Virus record (IMG/VR): IMGVR_UViG_3300006925_000154
Span: 1-23,503 of that record
Reading direction: 5' to 3' (one strand)
Source: a virus
Length of the DNA stretch: 23,503 nucleotides
The notes beneath the pieces were generated by a model. That model made no database searches and was not told the DNA's origin. It worked only from the letters and a program-made list of their open reading frames with translations. A program made the translations under genes and the position numbers. Shown here one piece after another: positions 1-9,900 of this stretch (positions within the stretch are counted from its first letter, which is position 1; the number at the start of each line of letters is the position of its first letter).

Positions 1-213
1 AAAAGTGGGATCTAGTTTTTGTTCAGGAATTCCAAGTGCTGGTGGAAGTTTGATGTATGCCAGCGTGAGTATTCCGCCAGACCAAACAAGGATGCCGAGC
101 CTAACAAAAGTAGACAGAATAGCAAGCTGTTCTTCTTTGTCATCTGCTGCCTCTTTAATTTTACCTAAGAGACCTTTCTTTTTAGGTTCTTCTTTTTTGA
201 CTTCTTCTGGCAT
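1..213 (-). CDS. Small membrane protein downstream of terminase small subunit (3' end outside window)
   Basis: The first 71 codons are visible and the frame is open to the window edge, so the C-terminus is missing. The protein starts MPEEVKKEEPKKKG. It has a Lys/Glu-rich soluble N-terminus (residues 1-29), then a hydrophobic stretch at about residues 30-56 (AILSTFVRLGILVWSGG and on) that reads as one transmembrane helix, followed by a proline-containing segment. I recognise this as a short conserved protein of marine T4-like cyanophages found between genes 16 and 17; I know no proven function. The start at 213 is the only in-frame ATG that keeps the basic N-terminus. It lies 24 bases after the stop of the preceding gene, with no strong ribosome binding site. 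An AATAAATA octamer overlaps that preceding stop. It could be a membrane-associated packaging, assembly or lysis accessory protein, but that is speculation. Confidence 0.8.
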   Translation of the reverse strand, partial: MPEEVKKEEPKKKGLLGKIKEAADDKEEQLAILSTFVRLGILVWSGGILTLAYIKLPPALGIPEQKLDPTF

Positions 214-234
214 TGAAAGGAAGCATGGCTCTTC

Positions 235-242
235 TATTTATT
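235..242 (-). promoter_or_regulatory. Possible T4-like late promoter octamer (weak)
   Basis: On the minus strand this reads AATAAATA, one mismatch from the T4 late promoter TATAAATA. It overlaps the TAA stop of the 67-residue gene and lies about 20 bases before the ATG at 213. The arrangement is the same as at 20542-20549. The same octamer also occurs inside coding regions at 1818, 4189 and 19029, so chance is a real alternative in DNA this AT-rich. Only its placement in a gene gap argues for function. Confidence 0.3.
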
Positions 243-441
243 TTTCAGAAAAGTTATATTCCATTAGCATAGCAAAATACTTATCTTTCATATCCATAAG
301 AAATTGTTGCTCTTCTACTGGTCTTGCAGGAGACCCAGGCCACATCTTTAATGAATACTGTAAGTGAGAATACATGAACCGTATTTCATCGATCCCGATA
401 TTGACACTGCAGTACCACTCTTCAGGATCTAACCCGTTCAT
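238..441 (-). CDS. Conserved hypothetical protein downstream of gene 16
   Basis: This is a 67-residue acidic protein beginning MNGLDPEEWYCSVNIG and rich in aromatic residues and methionine (YSHLQYSLKMWPG, DKYFAMLMEYNF). It has no signal peptide or membrane segment and appears mostly helical in its second half. Its ATG overlaps the TGA of gene 16 by four bases (ATGA at 438-441), so it is probably translated by coupling to gene 16. The position, between the small terminase gene and a small membrane protein, suggests a role in packaging or head completion. I do not recognise a characterised family. Tight coupling and the lack of any competing long frame support that it is real. Confidence 0.75.
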   Translation of the reverse strand: MNGLDPEEWYCSVNIGIDEIRFMYSHLQYSLKMWPGSPARPVEEQQFLMDMKDKYFAMLMEYNFSEK

Positions 442-842
442 TTTTTCTTATTCATTTCTTTCAGCATTTTTTGTAACTCTGCAGTACTACCAACAAACAT
501 AGCGTTGTTTGTTACACTTGAAGGACCTTTTACTTCTTCCTTGACATCCTTAATATCTTTTTGCAGCTTCATTAATTTGTCAGTATTATCGGCAACATTC
601 TTGAGTAACTGACCAGCAACTTCATATGCTCTAGGAGATTGTGTTTCCTCAGCAAGTTCCATCACACCATTCAATACTTCCTGACCCTTTTCAATCAAAG
701 AATATAAATTAGCCCTGGTATAACTATAATCTTTATCAATATCATTCTGAGTTAAATGTTCCGGTTTTGGTTTTTTAATCGGAGTAACATCAATAGTTTC
801 ACTAGATGTATTTAAAGATTCGTCTATTTTTTTGAAATCCAT
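438..842 (-). CDS. 16: Terminase small subunit gp16
   Basis: The small terminase regulates packaging: it recognises or holds phage DNA as a ring and stimulates the ATPase and nuclease of the large subunit gp17 at the portal. This 134-residue protein (T4 gp16 is about 164) has a disordered polar N-terminus (1-35), a helical core (about 38-105, including NLYSLIEKGQEVLNGVMELA and LLKNVADNTDKLMKLQKDI) suited to the oligomerising coiled coil of this family, and a short basic tail ending EMNKKK. The call rests on this architecture and on its place directly after gene 15, as in T4. The start is fixed by a GAGGA Shine-Dalgarno at 849-853, six bases before the ATG and inside the last codons of gene 15, with a TAATG overlap. 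Gene 17 is expected beyond the left edge. Confidence 0.82.
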   Translation of the reverse strand: MDFKKIDESLNTSSETIDVTPIKKPKPEHLTQNDIDKDYSYTRANLYSLIEKGQEVLNGVMELAEETQSPRAYEVAGQLLKNVADNTDKLMKLQKDIKDVKEEVKGPSSVTNNAMFVGSTAELQKMLKEMNKKK

Positions 843-1642
843 TATACATCCTCTTGTCTGGTGGGACTATAATTTTTACCGTCATCAAAATAAGTACTAG
901 TTTCATTAAACCCGAAATCATCTCCAGGTTCTGCAGTAATTGGATCTGGTTCAACAGTATATCTCATTTCACGCTTAGCCGTTTGTCTATTAGTATCAGA
1001 ATAGTAATCAACTTGTACCTTCCGAATCAGTCCATCAGTACTCTCAGCAATAGGACCGAAGAGATATGTCTTAGCGACAAAATTTAGAGTATATGTCAAG
1101 ACTCTTCGCGAAGAGAAATCTCCCTCATATTCGTCTGAAAATGAAATATTTTCTAATACAATTGGAATATCTCTTTTTTCTCCAATTGAATTTATTAAAT
1201 CTACCGTAATATTAAATGATGGTTGAAAGAATGGTAAAATTTGTTCTACAATTTGTAAAGCATCATCATTTAATTTTGTCATAATATTAAGTTCAAATCC
1301 AACATTATACGGAACTGGTAGAAATACTTTCTTTACCCTATCTTTATCGTCAACTGCTTTAAATGTTTTTGTTACTGAAGTTTTTCTTGTCGGATCATAA
1401 GCTAGACTAGTCATCTCAAAAGACATTCTTGGAAGAGTGATAGCAGTAGCCTTTGCTAACTCTTGCTGCTGTTCTATTTTTGCTAGAAATTTAGACCTAG
1501 GTCCATATGCTAATGGAACTTTAATATCACTAATAGTTTTCCCACTCTTATCTTCTTTTTGGATATGTACTTCATTGAATAGAGTTCCAAACGAAATCAC
1601 CGTTTTGCGAAGGATCTCGTGATAAAAATAAGTGCCTAACAT
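842..1642 (-). CDS. 15: Tail completion / sheath stabiliser protein gp15
   Basis: gp15 forms the ring that caps the tail tube and sheath and docks the finished tail onto the gp13/gp14 head neck. This 266-residue protein is close to T4 gp15 (272). The N-terminus (MLGTYFYHEILRKTVISFGT) and the following segment with PLAYGPRSKFLAKI at about residues 43-56 are typical of this family in T4-like phages: the tail shaft is made first from a FYH.I.RK..V.FGTLFN beta region, then the YGPR..FL motif. The central part contains RMSFEMTSLAYDPTRK, also typical. Its ATG overlaps the gene 14 stop by one base (TGATG), and no Shine-Dalgarno is visible, so coupling to gene 14 is likely. The gene order 13-14-15-16 matches T4 exactly. 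Confidence 0.9.
   Translation of the reverse strand: MLGTYFYHEILRKTVISFGTLFNEVHIQKEDKSGKTISDIKVPLAYGPRSKFLAKIEQQQELAKATAITLPRMSFEMTSLAYDPTRKTSVTKTFKAVDDKDRVKKVFLPVPYNVGFELNIMTKLNDDALQIVEQILPFFQPSFNITVDLINSIGEKRDIPIVLENISFSDEYEGDFSSRRVLTYTLNFVAKTYLFGPIAESTDGLIRKVQVDYYSDTNRQTAKREMRYTVEPDPITAEPGDDFGFNETSTYFDDGKNYSPTRQEDV
849..853 (-). promoter_or_regulatory. Shine-Dalgarno of gene 16
   Basis: GAGGA on the minus strand, six bases before the gene 16 ATG, embedded in the penultimate codons of gene 15 (its C-terminus reads RQEDV). Together with the TAATG overlap it supports coupled translation of genes 15 and 16. Confidence 0.6.
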
Positions 1643-3072
1643 CAGAAAGTACCAAACGGATTAATTTCAGTGAAATCTAGGATACCTTCTGCCTCAACTT
1701 CAAACTCATCATTGAAAGTGGATTTGGTTGTCGTGTCAATTCCACTATGACTTAGAACTTGATACCTGGCTGAAGATGCTGTTCCTGTAATGAATTCACC
1801 AGGATAGAATATGCCATTATTTATTGAGATTTCTAACTTTCTATCATTCTCATTAAATTCTCTCACATATCCTTCAGTCCCAGACAGGGATCCAACCACT
1901 CTTTCGTTGAAGAAGAATGTACCAATTCCAAGAGAAAGTGGGTCTCCGATTGTAACAATAGGTGCTTCCTCATAACCAGAACCAGCGTTAGTCAAGAATA
2001 TTCTACTAATACTATCTCCATCAAGAAAAGAAATTGCAGTTGCTTGTACTTGACCTGCTTTTACACCGACTGTAGCACCTGATGTACCAATGCCAACATC
2101 AGAGGGGTGTTGAATTGTAATAATTGGAGCAGTTACATAATTTGTACCAAGATCTGTAATTCTAATTGATGTGATACCACTGTTTGTAAGAGATGCTGTT
2201 GCAGCTGCACCTACACCAGGACCACCAAATGTAAATGCTGGTGCCTCTGTATATGCAAATCCAGGGTTTTGTAGGACTACTTGATCAACAGAATACAAAC
2301 CTGATCTTTCTGTGGTAAATGCGAATGCACCTGCCCTAGAGGAAGTAACACCAGCAGGAGAGGGCTCGATACTAACAGTGGGTGTGGAAGTATAACCATA
2401 TCCATCATCATTTAAGAAAATTTGTTGTAATGCACCTTGGCTGGCAAATGAGTCAACGGTAGCACTAGCTGTGGATCCAATACCTGCAAGAATAACTGTT
2501 GTTGTTTCTCCTTCTTGCATCACTCTTTCATCAACACTAATAACTCCAGTATCGACATAATCATCTTCGTAGCGATAAAGTTCGCATTGAAGTTCGTAAA
2601 TATAATTTTTACCTAACTGATAAAATGGATTCTCAAACTCTACATGCTTAATTTCAAATAACCTTTCACCTAATGGAAAAAATATTAAATCTCCTTCTTT
2701 AGGTCTTTCTCCAAAAACAATATCACTACCAGCGTTTTTTGCGTTGTGGGTTACTACAAAGGGAGCAATAAAATCTTCATACCTCTCCCTAGAAATCGTT
2801 AGCGTAATTTCATTCTGCAGATTGATACCAAATTTTGTCATGATATCACTGCCCTTAGCATATCCCTCATAGTTATTGAGGTAAGCTTCTAAAATATATG
2901 CATCATTAAACTTTGACGATTGTACTTCTCCAAGCACATCGTCAGTGACAATCATTTTTCTAGGAATATAATAACAATCAAGTCCGAACATTTTTAGATG
3001 TTCGTCTATTAACTCCTGAATGAGATTTTGCTCGTTAGGAGATCCTTGAAGAAAGAAGGGATTTAACGCCAT
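1642..3072 (-). CDS. 14: Neck protein gp14, enlarged by inserted beta repeats
   Basis: gp14 works with gp13 to close the filled head and make the tail attachment site. The first about 185 residues (MALNPFFLQGSPNEQNLIQE, then LDCYYIPRKMI and GDLIFFPLGERLFEIKHVE) and the last about 20 (EVEAEGILDFTEINPFGTF) match the family. The protein is 476 residues, whereas T4 gp14 is 256. The excess lies between residues about 185 and 455. It consists of four GxGY-type beta repeats (about 218-235, 265-284, 303-320 and 358-378, pattern hydrophobic strand, GxGY, then P.V.I) plus a segment at 385-440 resembling a separate module (FFNERVVGSLSGTEGYV, then FITGTASSARYQV). I infer that the insert is displayed on the neck surface, perhaps as a collar or whisker substitute. 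The start overlaps the gene 13 stop (TAATG), without a clear ribosome binding site. Confidence 0.9.
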   Translation of the reverse strand: MALNPFFLQGSPNEQNLIQELIDEHLKMFGLDCYYIPRKMIVTDDVLGEVQSSKFNDAYILEAYLNNYEGYAKGSDIMTKFGINLQNEITLTISRERYEDFIAPFVVTHNAKNAGSDIVFGERPKEGDLIFFPLGERLFEIKHVEFENPFYQLGKNYIYELQCELYRYEDDYVDTGVISVDERVMQEGETTTVILAGIGSTASATVDSFASQGALQQIFLNDDGYGYTSTPTVSIEPSPAGVTSSRAGAFAFTTERSGLYSVDQVVLQNPGFAYTEAPAFTFGGPGVGAAATASLTNSGITSIRITDLGTNYVTAPIITIQHPSDVGIGTSGATVGVKAGQVQATAISFLDGDSISRIFLTNAGSGYEEAPIVTIGDPLSLGIGTFFFNERVVGSLSGTEGYVREFNENDRKLEISINNGIFYPGEFITGTASSARYQVLSHSGIDTTTKSTFNDEFEVEAEGILDFTEINPFGTF

Positions 3073-3893
3073 TATCCAATAAGATCAAGAGGTGGGACTT
3101 CATATGTGGAGAGCATCCTATCTTCGATGCGTTGTAATTCCATTACACCATCCTCATAAATTTGTCTGCCATTCAGTTCAGTGCCTCCTGGAAGTTTAAC
3201 TCCTTGAAACTTGATGAGGTTTTGACCCCACTGTTTTTTAACAAGAGATGTAAAATACTTTTTAAGGAAAGAATCATTATAAACACCTGCATAATTTGCA
3301 GGATCCATAATTCTTTGGCAATCAATAATTATGTATGTTCCTTCCGTTACAGATCCCCAATCGACATCGAGATACAAACGATTATTTCTCTTATTATATC
3401 TAATCTGTTTATTTGTTGTCATTAAGAAATCAATATCTTCAAGATATGTTTTAGTCATCGCATAACTGAGAAGACCACTATATCCAAGATTGAAAGCTAC
3501 ATCATTTAAAAACAACTGATATTTGAAACTAAACATGTTGTTGGAGATGAAGCTAGAATCAAACAAAAGTACTTTCTCAATTCCAATAACTGAATCTGGG
3601 ACAGTCAGATAATTTGTATTCTCCTCAAAGTCTCCAGATGTTGTAGTAGAAGTAGTGATACCAAGAGATTCGCTAGCACCCCTTGCTCGGCCTCTTTTGA
3701 TGTCATCTGCTGTGACCTTATACTTGAGATAAACTCTTTCTACGCCATCAAAATGACGCTCTTGAAATAATTGAAGAGCGTCATCTAAATTATCATCTAC
3801 CTGCTCATCAGCTACATTTATTTCTAAGACAGGATACCCAAGTTGTCTAAGAGCATAATCCTTGAGTTCCTGTCTAGTAGTTGGTTTTGCCAT
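3072..3893 (-). CDS. 13: Neck protein gp13 (head completion)
   Basis: gp13 binds below the portal after packaging and, with gp14, forms the neck that receives the tail. This 273-residue protein (T4 gp13 is 309) starts MAKPTTRQELKDYALRQLG. It continues with YPVLEINVADEQVDDNLDDA and LQLFQERHFDGVERVYLKY, the highly characteristic helical N-terminus of gp13 in marine T4-like phages. A central region contains the VPDSVIGIEKVLLFD motif, and the C-terminal half has YIIIDCQRIMDP and KYFTSLVKKQWGQNLIKF, also typical. There is no signal or membrane segment. The start is set by an unusually strong GGAGGT eight bases upstream, which lies within the last codons of the giant fiber gene, with a TGATG overlap. 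Confidence 0.92.
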   Translation of the reverse strand: MAKPTTRQELKDYALRQLGYPVLEINVADEQVDDNLDDALQLFQERHFDGVERVYLKYKVTADDIKRGRARGASESLGITTSTTTSGDFEENTNYLTVPDSVIGIEKVLLFDSSFISNNMFSFKYQLFLNDVAFNLGYSGLLSYAMTKTYLEDIDFLMTTNKQIRYNKRNNRLYLDVDWGSVTEGTYIIIDCQRIMDPANYAGVYNDSFLKKYFTSLVKKQWGQNLIKFQGVKLPGGTELNGRQIYEDGVMELQRIEDRMLSTYEVPPLDLIG

Positions 3894-3913
3894 CAGAATG
3901 TACCTCCATCAAT
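3891..3913 (-). repeat. 23-base junction repeat, left copy (end of fiber gene / start of gene 13)
   Basis: On the minus strand this junction encodes the fiber C-terminus I-D-G-G-T-F, the stop TGA and the gene 13 ATG. It matches 10673-10695 at 18 of 23 positions. Both copies contain GGAGGT followed by an eight-base spacer and the ATG. The two copies sit in the same orientation at the two ends of the 6.8-kb fiber gene. Confidence 0.75.
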
Positions 3914-6900
3914 GCTATTGGACCAAATTGGAATGTTGTTTTCATCCGTGGTTAGCATGTAATTGGAGGTTGTCAAGAACCCTACAGTACTAAGACCGCT
4001 AACCAATCTTCCATCTGCTTCAAAGAATGCGACACCGTTAGGTCCGCTATATCCAATACCAGTTAATCCACCTTGATCTGATCTGTAATATAGACCGTCA
4101 CGGAATGTACCGTAACCGATTATGCTCAGATTGTCTTGGACAGTTACCTGACCAGCAGCAGAATCGAGAACAAGTTCTCCACTGTTAGTATTTATTTTTG
4201 TTGATGAAGAACCAGCGCCAATTGTAATGTCTGCGACTGTAGAAACTCCAGTAACTCTGAAGTTGTTAGTGGTGAGAATACCAGAGACATTAATGTTGAT
4301 TGCTTCAACACCAGCAGAACTGGTTACAATTCCTGTAAGAATTGTTCCTTGATCTACAGTCAGAGTGGAGTGGATATTTGCATCAGTAGCAACATCGATT
4401 GTTCCAGTCTGAGTTACGCCACGAACGCTAGCACCAATTGCTAGTGTCTCAAGTTTAATACCATTATTGTAGTGTAGGGTAACACGACCATCAGCAGTAA
4501 AGTTAGCGAGAGTTTCGCCAGTATACTTCTGAAGTTCTATTTGGTTAGAACGGATTGCAAGTGTGCCAGTTCCTGAATCATCAATGTATGAGTTGTTACC
4601 ATCATGATAGATGGAGAGATCATCATCATCACCGAAGTGTAATTTGACATCATCCTTAAAGGATGCAATACCAGTGAATACTGCGTTTGTAACAGCGATA
4701 CCAGTAAGTTTGGCATCAAATGCATCAAGAGATTCAGTATCAATTGTGGTAATCGTTGCAGCAGTACCGACAGTATCTGTTACAGCAAGACCAGTAATGT
4801 TGACATCTTTAGCATCTAATGTCTCAATGTCAACCGTAGTGATGGTTGCGTAAGTACCGACCAGTGAAGTTACAACACCTGCAGTAATCTTTGCGTCAAC
4901 TGCGTCAATGCTGAGATTGAAATCAACTCTTTCAGCAAATGTAGATACGCCAGTTACATCAAGTCTTTCAAACTTAGCGGTGTCTAGGACATCTAATCTT
5001 TGTCTAGGTGCGGCAGTGCCGATACCCAACTTCTGATTAGCGTCTAGACGCATACCCTCAACATTATCAGTATTGAATCTGATAGTGCCGTTAGCGCCAG
5101 AATCATCCAGAGCGATAGAAGTATCGTTCTTCTGGAAGGAGTCAAGTTGGATAGTTGTCGCAGTTAAGATACCCAGGACATTGACATCACCAGTGATGTT
5201 GATATCACCAGCACCAGCAGGGTCAATGTTGATATCACCTGAGGTAGATTCAATGTTGTTTCCAGAGATCTGGATGTTACCGAATGTACCGCTTGTAGGA
5301 GTAACAGTGCTGCTGTTAGTTCCGTCAGTAATTTGGAGAGAAGAAAGTGCTTGGAGGCTGGTTACCTGCTGTGAGAACGATACAGTGCCGTTTTCTTGAT
5401 CAACGAAGAATGCGTCACCAACTCTGAAGTCGCCTCTTTGATCAATACTTACGAAAGATACATCACCGTTGTTCAGTTCAGTGACTTCGTTCGCCTGAAT
5501 TGCCAGGTTAGGATCGTTTGTGAAGTCGCCACCAGAACCAACATGGTTGAAGTTCAGGGCAAACATTCTCAGACTTACGCCATCACCATCAGCGATGACA
5601 CCCTTCTGACCATATTCAACAGCACATCCGACCGAACGCATGTCCGCACCGAACTCGCTGTAGTCAGCAAGGATAACCTTAGTTGCAGTTCCGATACCGC
5701 CACCCGATTGAGTGATGCGGATATCTTGATTGCGGATTACATTGTCAGTAGTTGTGGTTACTCCACTTGCACCATTAAAGTCTAGTAAGAGAACAGTGTC
5801 CTTATCGCCAGTATGTGCAGCAGTAGGAGCAGTAAAGTTAGCGGTGTACTTGGCAACTCCTCTTTCAATTCTGAAGTCGTCAATCCAACCAGTGACATTT
5901 TGACTTGCGCCATCAAAATCAGCACCAATTACAATACCTTTAGACGCACCGTAGTCAGTTGTATCTGAGGTCTTGATGCCCCTCTGAGTACCGTCAACGA
6001 ACAATCTAGTGTCTGTGCCGTCTCTAGCAAGTGCATAGTGCTTCCAGACGCCTGTAGCGATGCCTGCGCCAGATCCAGTGATAGCGGTGGTAGTACCAAC
6101 CCGCATGTCAACTTCACCAGCAGCCCGATATGCAATACTAATACCTTCAGCATCAGTGCCGTTATCTCTCAAGTCAAAGAGAGTTGCACTAGTTAAACCA
6201 GTTGTATTTGCGTATGCCCAAAATTCAATCGTGAAGTCTATATTAGTGCCAAAGCCAATATCACCACTAGAAGGAACGCTGATAGAATCATTAGTTCCGT
6301 CAAGTGCTAGTGATGCACTACCAAACTTCTTGACAGTTGTGTCTAATTGAGCATCATCGTTAAATGTAACTGCCTTAGCAGTTCTAGCATTCAGAAGTTC
6401 AAACCCAGTTTGCTTACCAGTTACACCTATGTAAGTGCCATCATAAGAAGCAACAACAGCAGTCGCAACGCCAGTAGTTCCGTCAGTATCAAAGACTGTA
6501 ATCGTGTTACCAACACCAACCGTAGTGATACCAGTCAGTCTTAATCTTGTCTCACCAGCAGAACTAATACCAAGAGATCCAGAAGTACCCTTAATTGCTT
6601 CAGCAGCAAAGTAAGAGAAACAGTTCAGGTACTCAGTGCGAGCACCGTTGGTCATAATCAGACCTTTACTGTTCGGTACAATGAAAGTAACTTCATTGAA
6701 CAGGAACGCAGCCTCAAGAGATCCTGATGCTACTTCAGAACCGTCGATGTATGCACCACCACCAGCGATGTAGGAGGAAGGTGCAGAATCAGCAGATCCA
6801 TAACCGTATGGATCACTAGCAGAAGTATTGCTACCTTTGTTGAATACGGTTACGCGCTGAACATAAGGAGATCTGCTTGTGATCGCGATACCAGGAGCAT

Positions 6901-9900
6901 ACTTAAACGCATAACCCTGATTGCCAGCAGTATCGAAATACATGTTAGCAATCGTGACATCCTCAACAACAGATCTGTCGTTCATCAAGAAGCAGTCCTT
7001 CTGCTTAGTAGCAACGGTAGGACAAATCTTGGTAGCACGGAGACCAGCACCCTTAACCGTTAATCCGGCAGGAACAATAAGTGGGAAGACTTCTTCATAC
7101 TCACCAGCGGCGATATTCAATATATCGTTTACGCCGATATTGGAGATCTGAGACAGAGCGTATGCAATCGTTCTGTATGGTCTCTCTGGTGTTCTACCGC
7201 GAGATGCATCACCATCATCAACACCGTTGGTTGATACGAACCATGTGTCCAACTTAGCATTGATTGTGGCAATACCAATCTGTGCAGGTTCGCGCCAGGT
7301 GATTGTGCCATCTGGATTAGTACTCAGCATGTGCTGAGTGTTCAGACCAACAACACCAGTGGAGTCATACAGTGAGGTAATGAAACCAGCTTGCACGAAT
7401 GCAGAGGTTGCAATACCAACTGAGACAGTTGCATTCAGAATGTCTGCAACTTCAAAGTCAACCGTAGTGATGGTTGCTGCAGTACCAACAATGTCAGTAA
7501 CTGCTAATCCAGTAATATTTGTTTGCTTCGCATCTAGGGTCTCAATATCGACCGTGGTGATCGTAGCGTAGGTGCCAACCAGCGAGGTTACAACACCAGC
7601 AGTGATCTTAGCGTTAACGATATCGCCTTCTGTGGCATCAATCGTCGTGATAGTAGCAGCAGTACCGACAATATCGGTGACTGCCAATCCAGTAATATTT
7701 GTCTGTCTTGCATCGAGTACATCGATATCAGCAGTTGTGATTGTCGCATATGTACCGACTGTAGAATCAACAATCAGGTCATCAACACGAGCAACGCCAT
7801 CGATATAAATGTCTTTCCACTCTTTAGTGGCACTGCCAAGATCAAAGGTGTCATCATCGTCAGGAACGATGTCAGAGTCAACTTCACCAGTAAAGACGAT
7901 GTTGTCTGTAGTAGAGTCACCAAGACCGATCGTGCCACCATTGAAGGTTACATTACCAGTAAAGGTTGTAGCTCCACCAACTCTGAGGTCACCAGTAATC
8001 TCAACATCGCCAATGGTGGCAGCAGTGCCAACCAAACTTGTGATGATACCAGCAGTAATCTTAGCATTAACAATATCACCTTCTGTTGCATCAATCGTTG
8101 TGATTGTTGCAGCGGTGCCGACAATATCAGTGACGGCAAGACCAGTGATGTTTACATCCTTGGCATCAAGAGTTTCAATGTCAACTGTCGTGATAGTTGC
8201 ATAAGTACCAACCTGACTAGTAATAATACCAGCAGTGATCTTAGCATCGAGGATGTCAGCAGCATCAAGATGTGCTGTACCATCAATATAAATGTCCTTC
8301 CACTCTCTATCAGTAGTACCAATATCCAGAGTACCATCGGCACTAGGAATAAACTTGAGGTTAGATTCCCAACCCTCTCTTGCCTGATCGTATATGAATT
8401 CTTTGTCAGTTGATCCCTTAAGGATGATACCGCCGTTATCGGCTGTAGCATCAGCATGTCCACCAGTAGAACTGAATCCAAGTTCAATGTTCTTATCGGT
8501 AATCTGAACAACCGTACTCTGAACAAAACTTGTAGTTCCGTTGACTGTCAGATCACCAACAACAGTAAGAGCTCCACCAACACGAACATCGTCTTGGAAG
8601 TTAGCATCTTGGAAGGTTACATATGTACCTGTCAGTGAGGTGATGATGCCTGTAGTAATCTTAGCGTCAAGTGCATCAAGATTAGCAAAATCACCAACGG
8701 TATATGTTAGACCATAACCAACAATAGATGTTACAACACCAGCAACAGTTTTGAGGGTGTTGATATCACCTTCATTAGAATCGAAGGTTGTGATCGTGGC
8801 ATAGGTGCCAACCAGGGAGGTTACGACACCAGCGGTAATCTTCGCATTGACAATATCGCCTTCGGTAGCATCAATCGTCGTAATAGTAGCAGCAGTACCG
8901 ACGATATCAGTAATGATACCTGCAGTGATCTTAGCTGCCTCAATGTCTGCATTTACGAAATCTACATTCGTAATAGTTGCTGCAGTACCAACAGTGTCAG
9001 TAATAATACCTGACTGAATCTTAGCATTGGTAATTGCAAAGTCAGTTGCTAAACCAGCAGTGACCTTGATATCCTCAACACCAATATCATTAGCATCAAT
9101 TTGTGGAACAGATGTTACGCCAGCGATTACTGTGTTACCAGTGCCTTTGTCAACAATTACTACACCACCAACATCCAGCAACCCGAAGGGTCGTGTGGTT
9201 CCGATGCCGACATAACCAAGTTGGTTACCGTCGATCCAATTGATTGTAGAATTACCAATCGCAAGCTGATTGTCACTATCTCCGATAGCGACATTTCGCT
9301 CATAACCGATAATTACATTACCACTACCAAGAGTATCGTTACCAGCAGAGTAACCAATAGCAATGTTTCTGCTACCGTCTACACTGAATAATGTATATGG
9401 ACCAATCGCAATGTTTTGTTTCTGCTGTCTAGTTCCTGTACCACCACCCAGGAAGCGACCATCCTTGCTGGTTACGCTACCTGTGAGAGTCTGGAAACCA
9501 AACGGCATGGTGAATGTATCACCAACTTCGTAACCATCGCCAGGGGCCACGATTTCGATGTTAGTAATCAGACCAGTAGAACCAGTCTGCAATCTAACTA
9601 AAAGTCCAACACCAGATCCACTGGTTTCTGTTACATCTTCAGTCTGATCATAATCTGCAACAGCAGTTTGATCGCCAATACTTACGCTGAGAGATACCCC
9701 ATCAACAACAGGGAAAGTCTCACCATACATCGACTGGTTACCCAGAGCAATGTTCTCATCGTTGCCGGGAGAAGATAAGGCAAAACCTACCTTATCACCA
9801 ATCATCAGGTTCTTAGTACCTTGCAGTCTATAACCTGCAAAGTTACCCATGACGATGTTAGATTCTAACTCGTCACTGCTGGAAAGAATACCAGCATATT

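Noticed and set aside
5-367. 120-codon plus-strand open frame at the left edge
   Set aside because: It overlaps two well-supported minus-strand genes (membrane protein and 67-residue protein) and has no family resemblance.
1818-1825. AATAAATA octamers at 1818-1825, 4189-4196 and 19029-19036 on the minus strand as late promoters
   Set aside because: All lie within coding sequence, and several seven-base matches are expected by chance in AT-rich DNA of this length. Without transcript data I do not call them.
5929-8526. Alternative minus-strand frames within the giant fiber gene (Leu/Ser-rich)
   Set aside because: They are out-of-frame readings of the fiber repeats, with the composition expected from frame shift and no starts with ribosome sites.
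7435-9035. Repeat block considered as a CRISPR array or intergenic repeat
   Set aside because: The repeats are in frame, vary at silent positions, and have conserved coding linkers. They are protein repeats.
4611-9391. Many plus-strand open frames rich in Val, Ile, Ala and Ser, looking like membrane proteins
   Set aside because: They are antisense images of the repetitive minus-strand fiber gene: the complement of VGTAATITT reads as VVIVAAVPT. They share its repeats, lack ribosome sites and oppose the operon.
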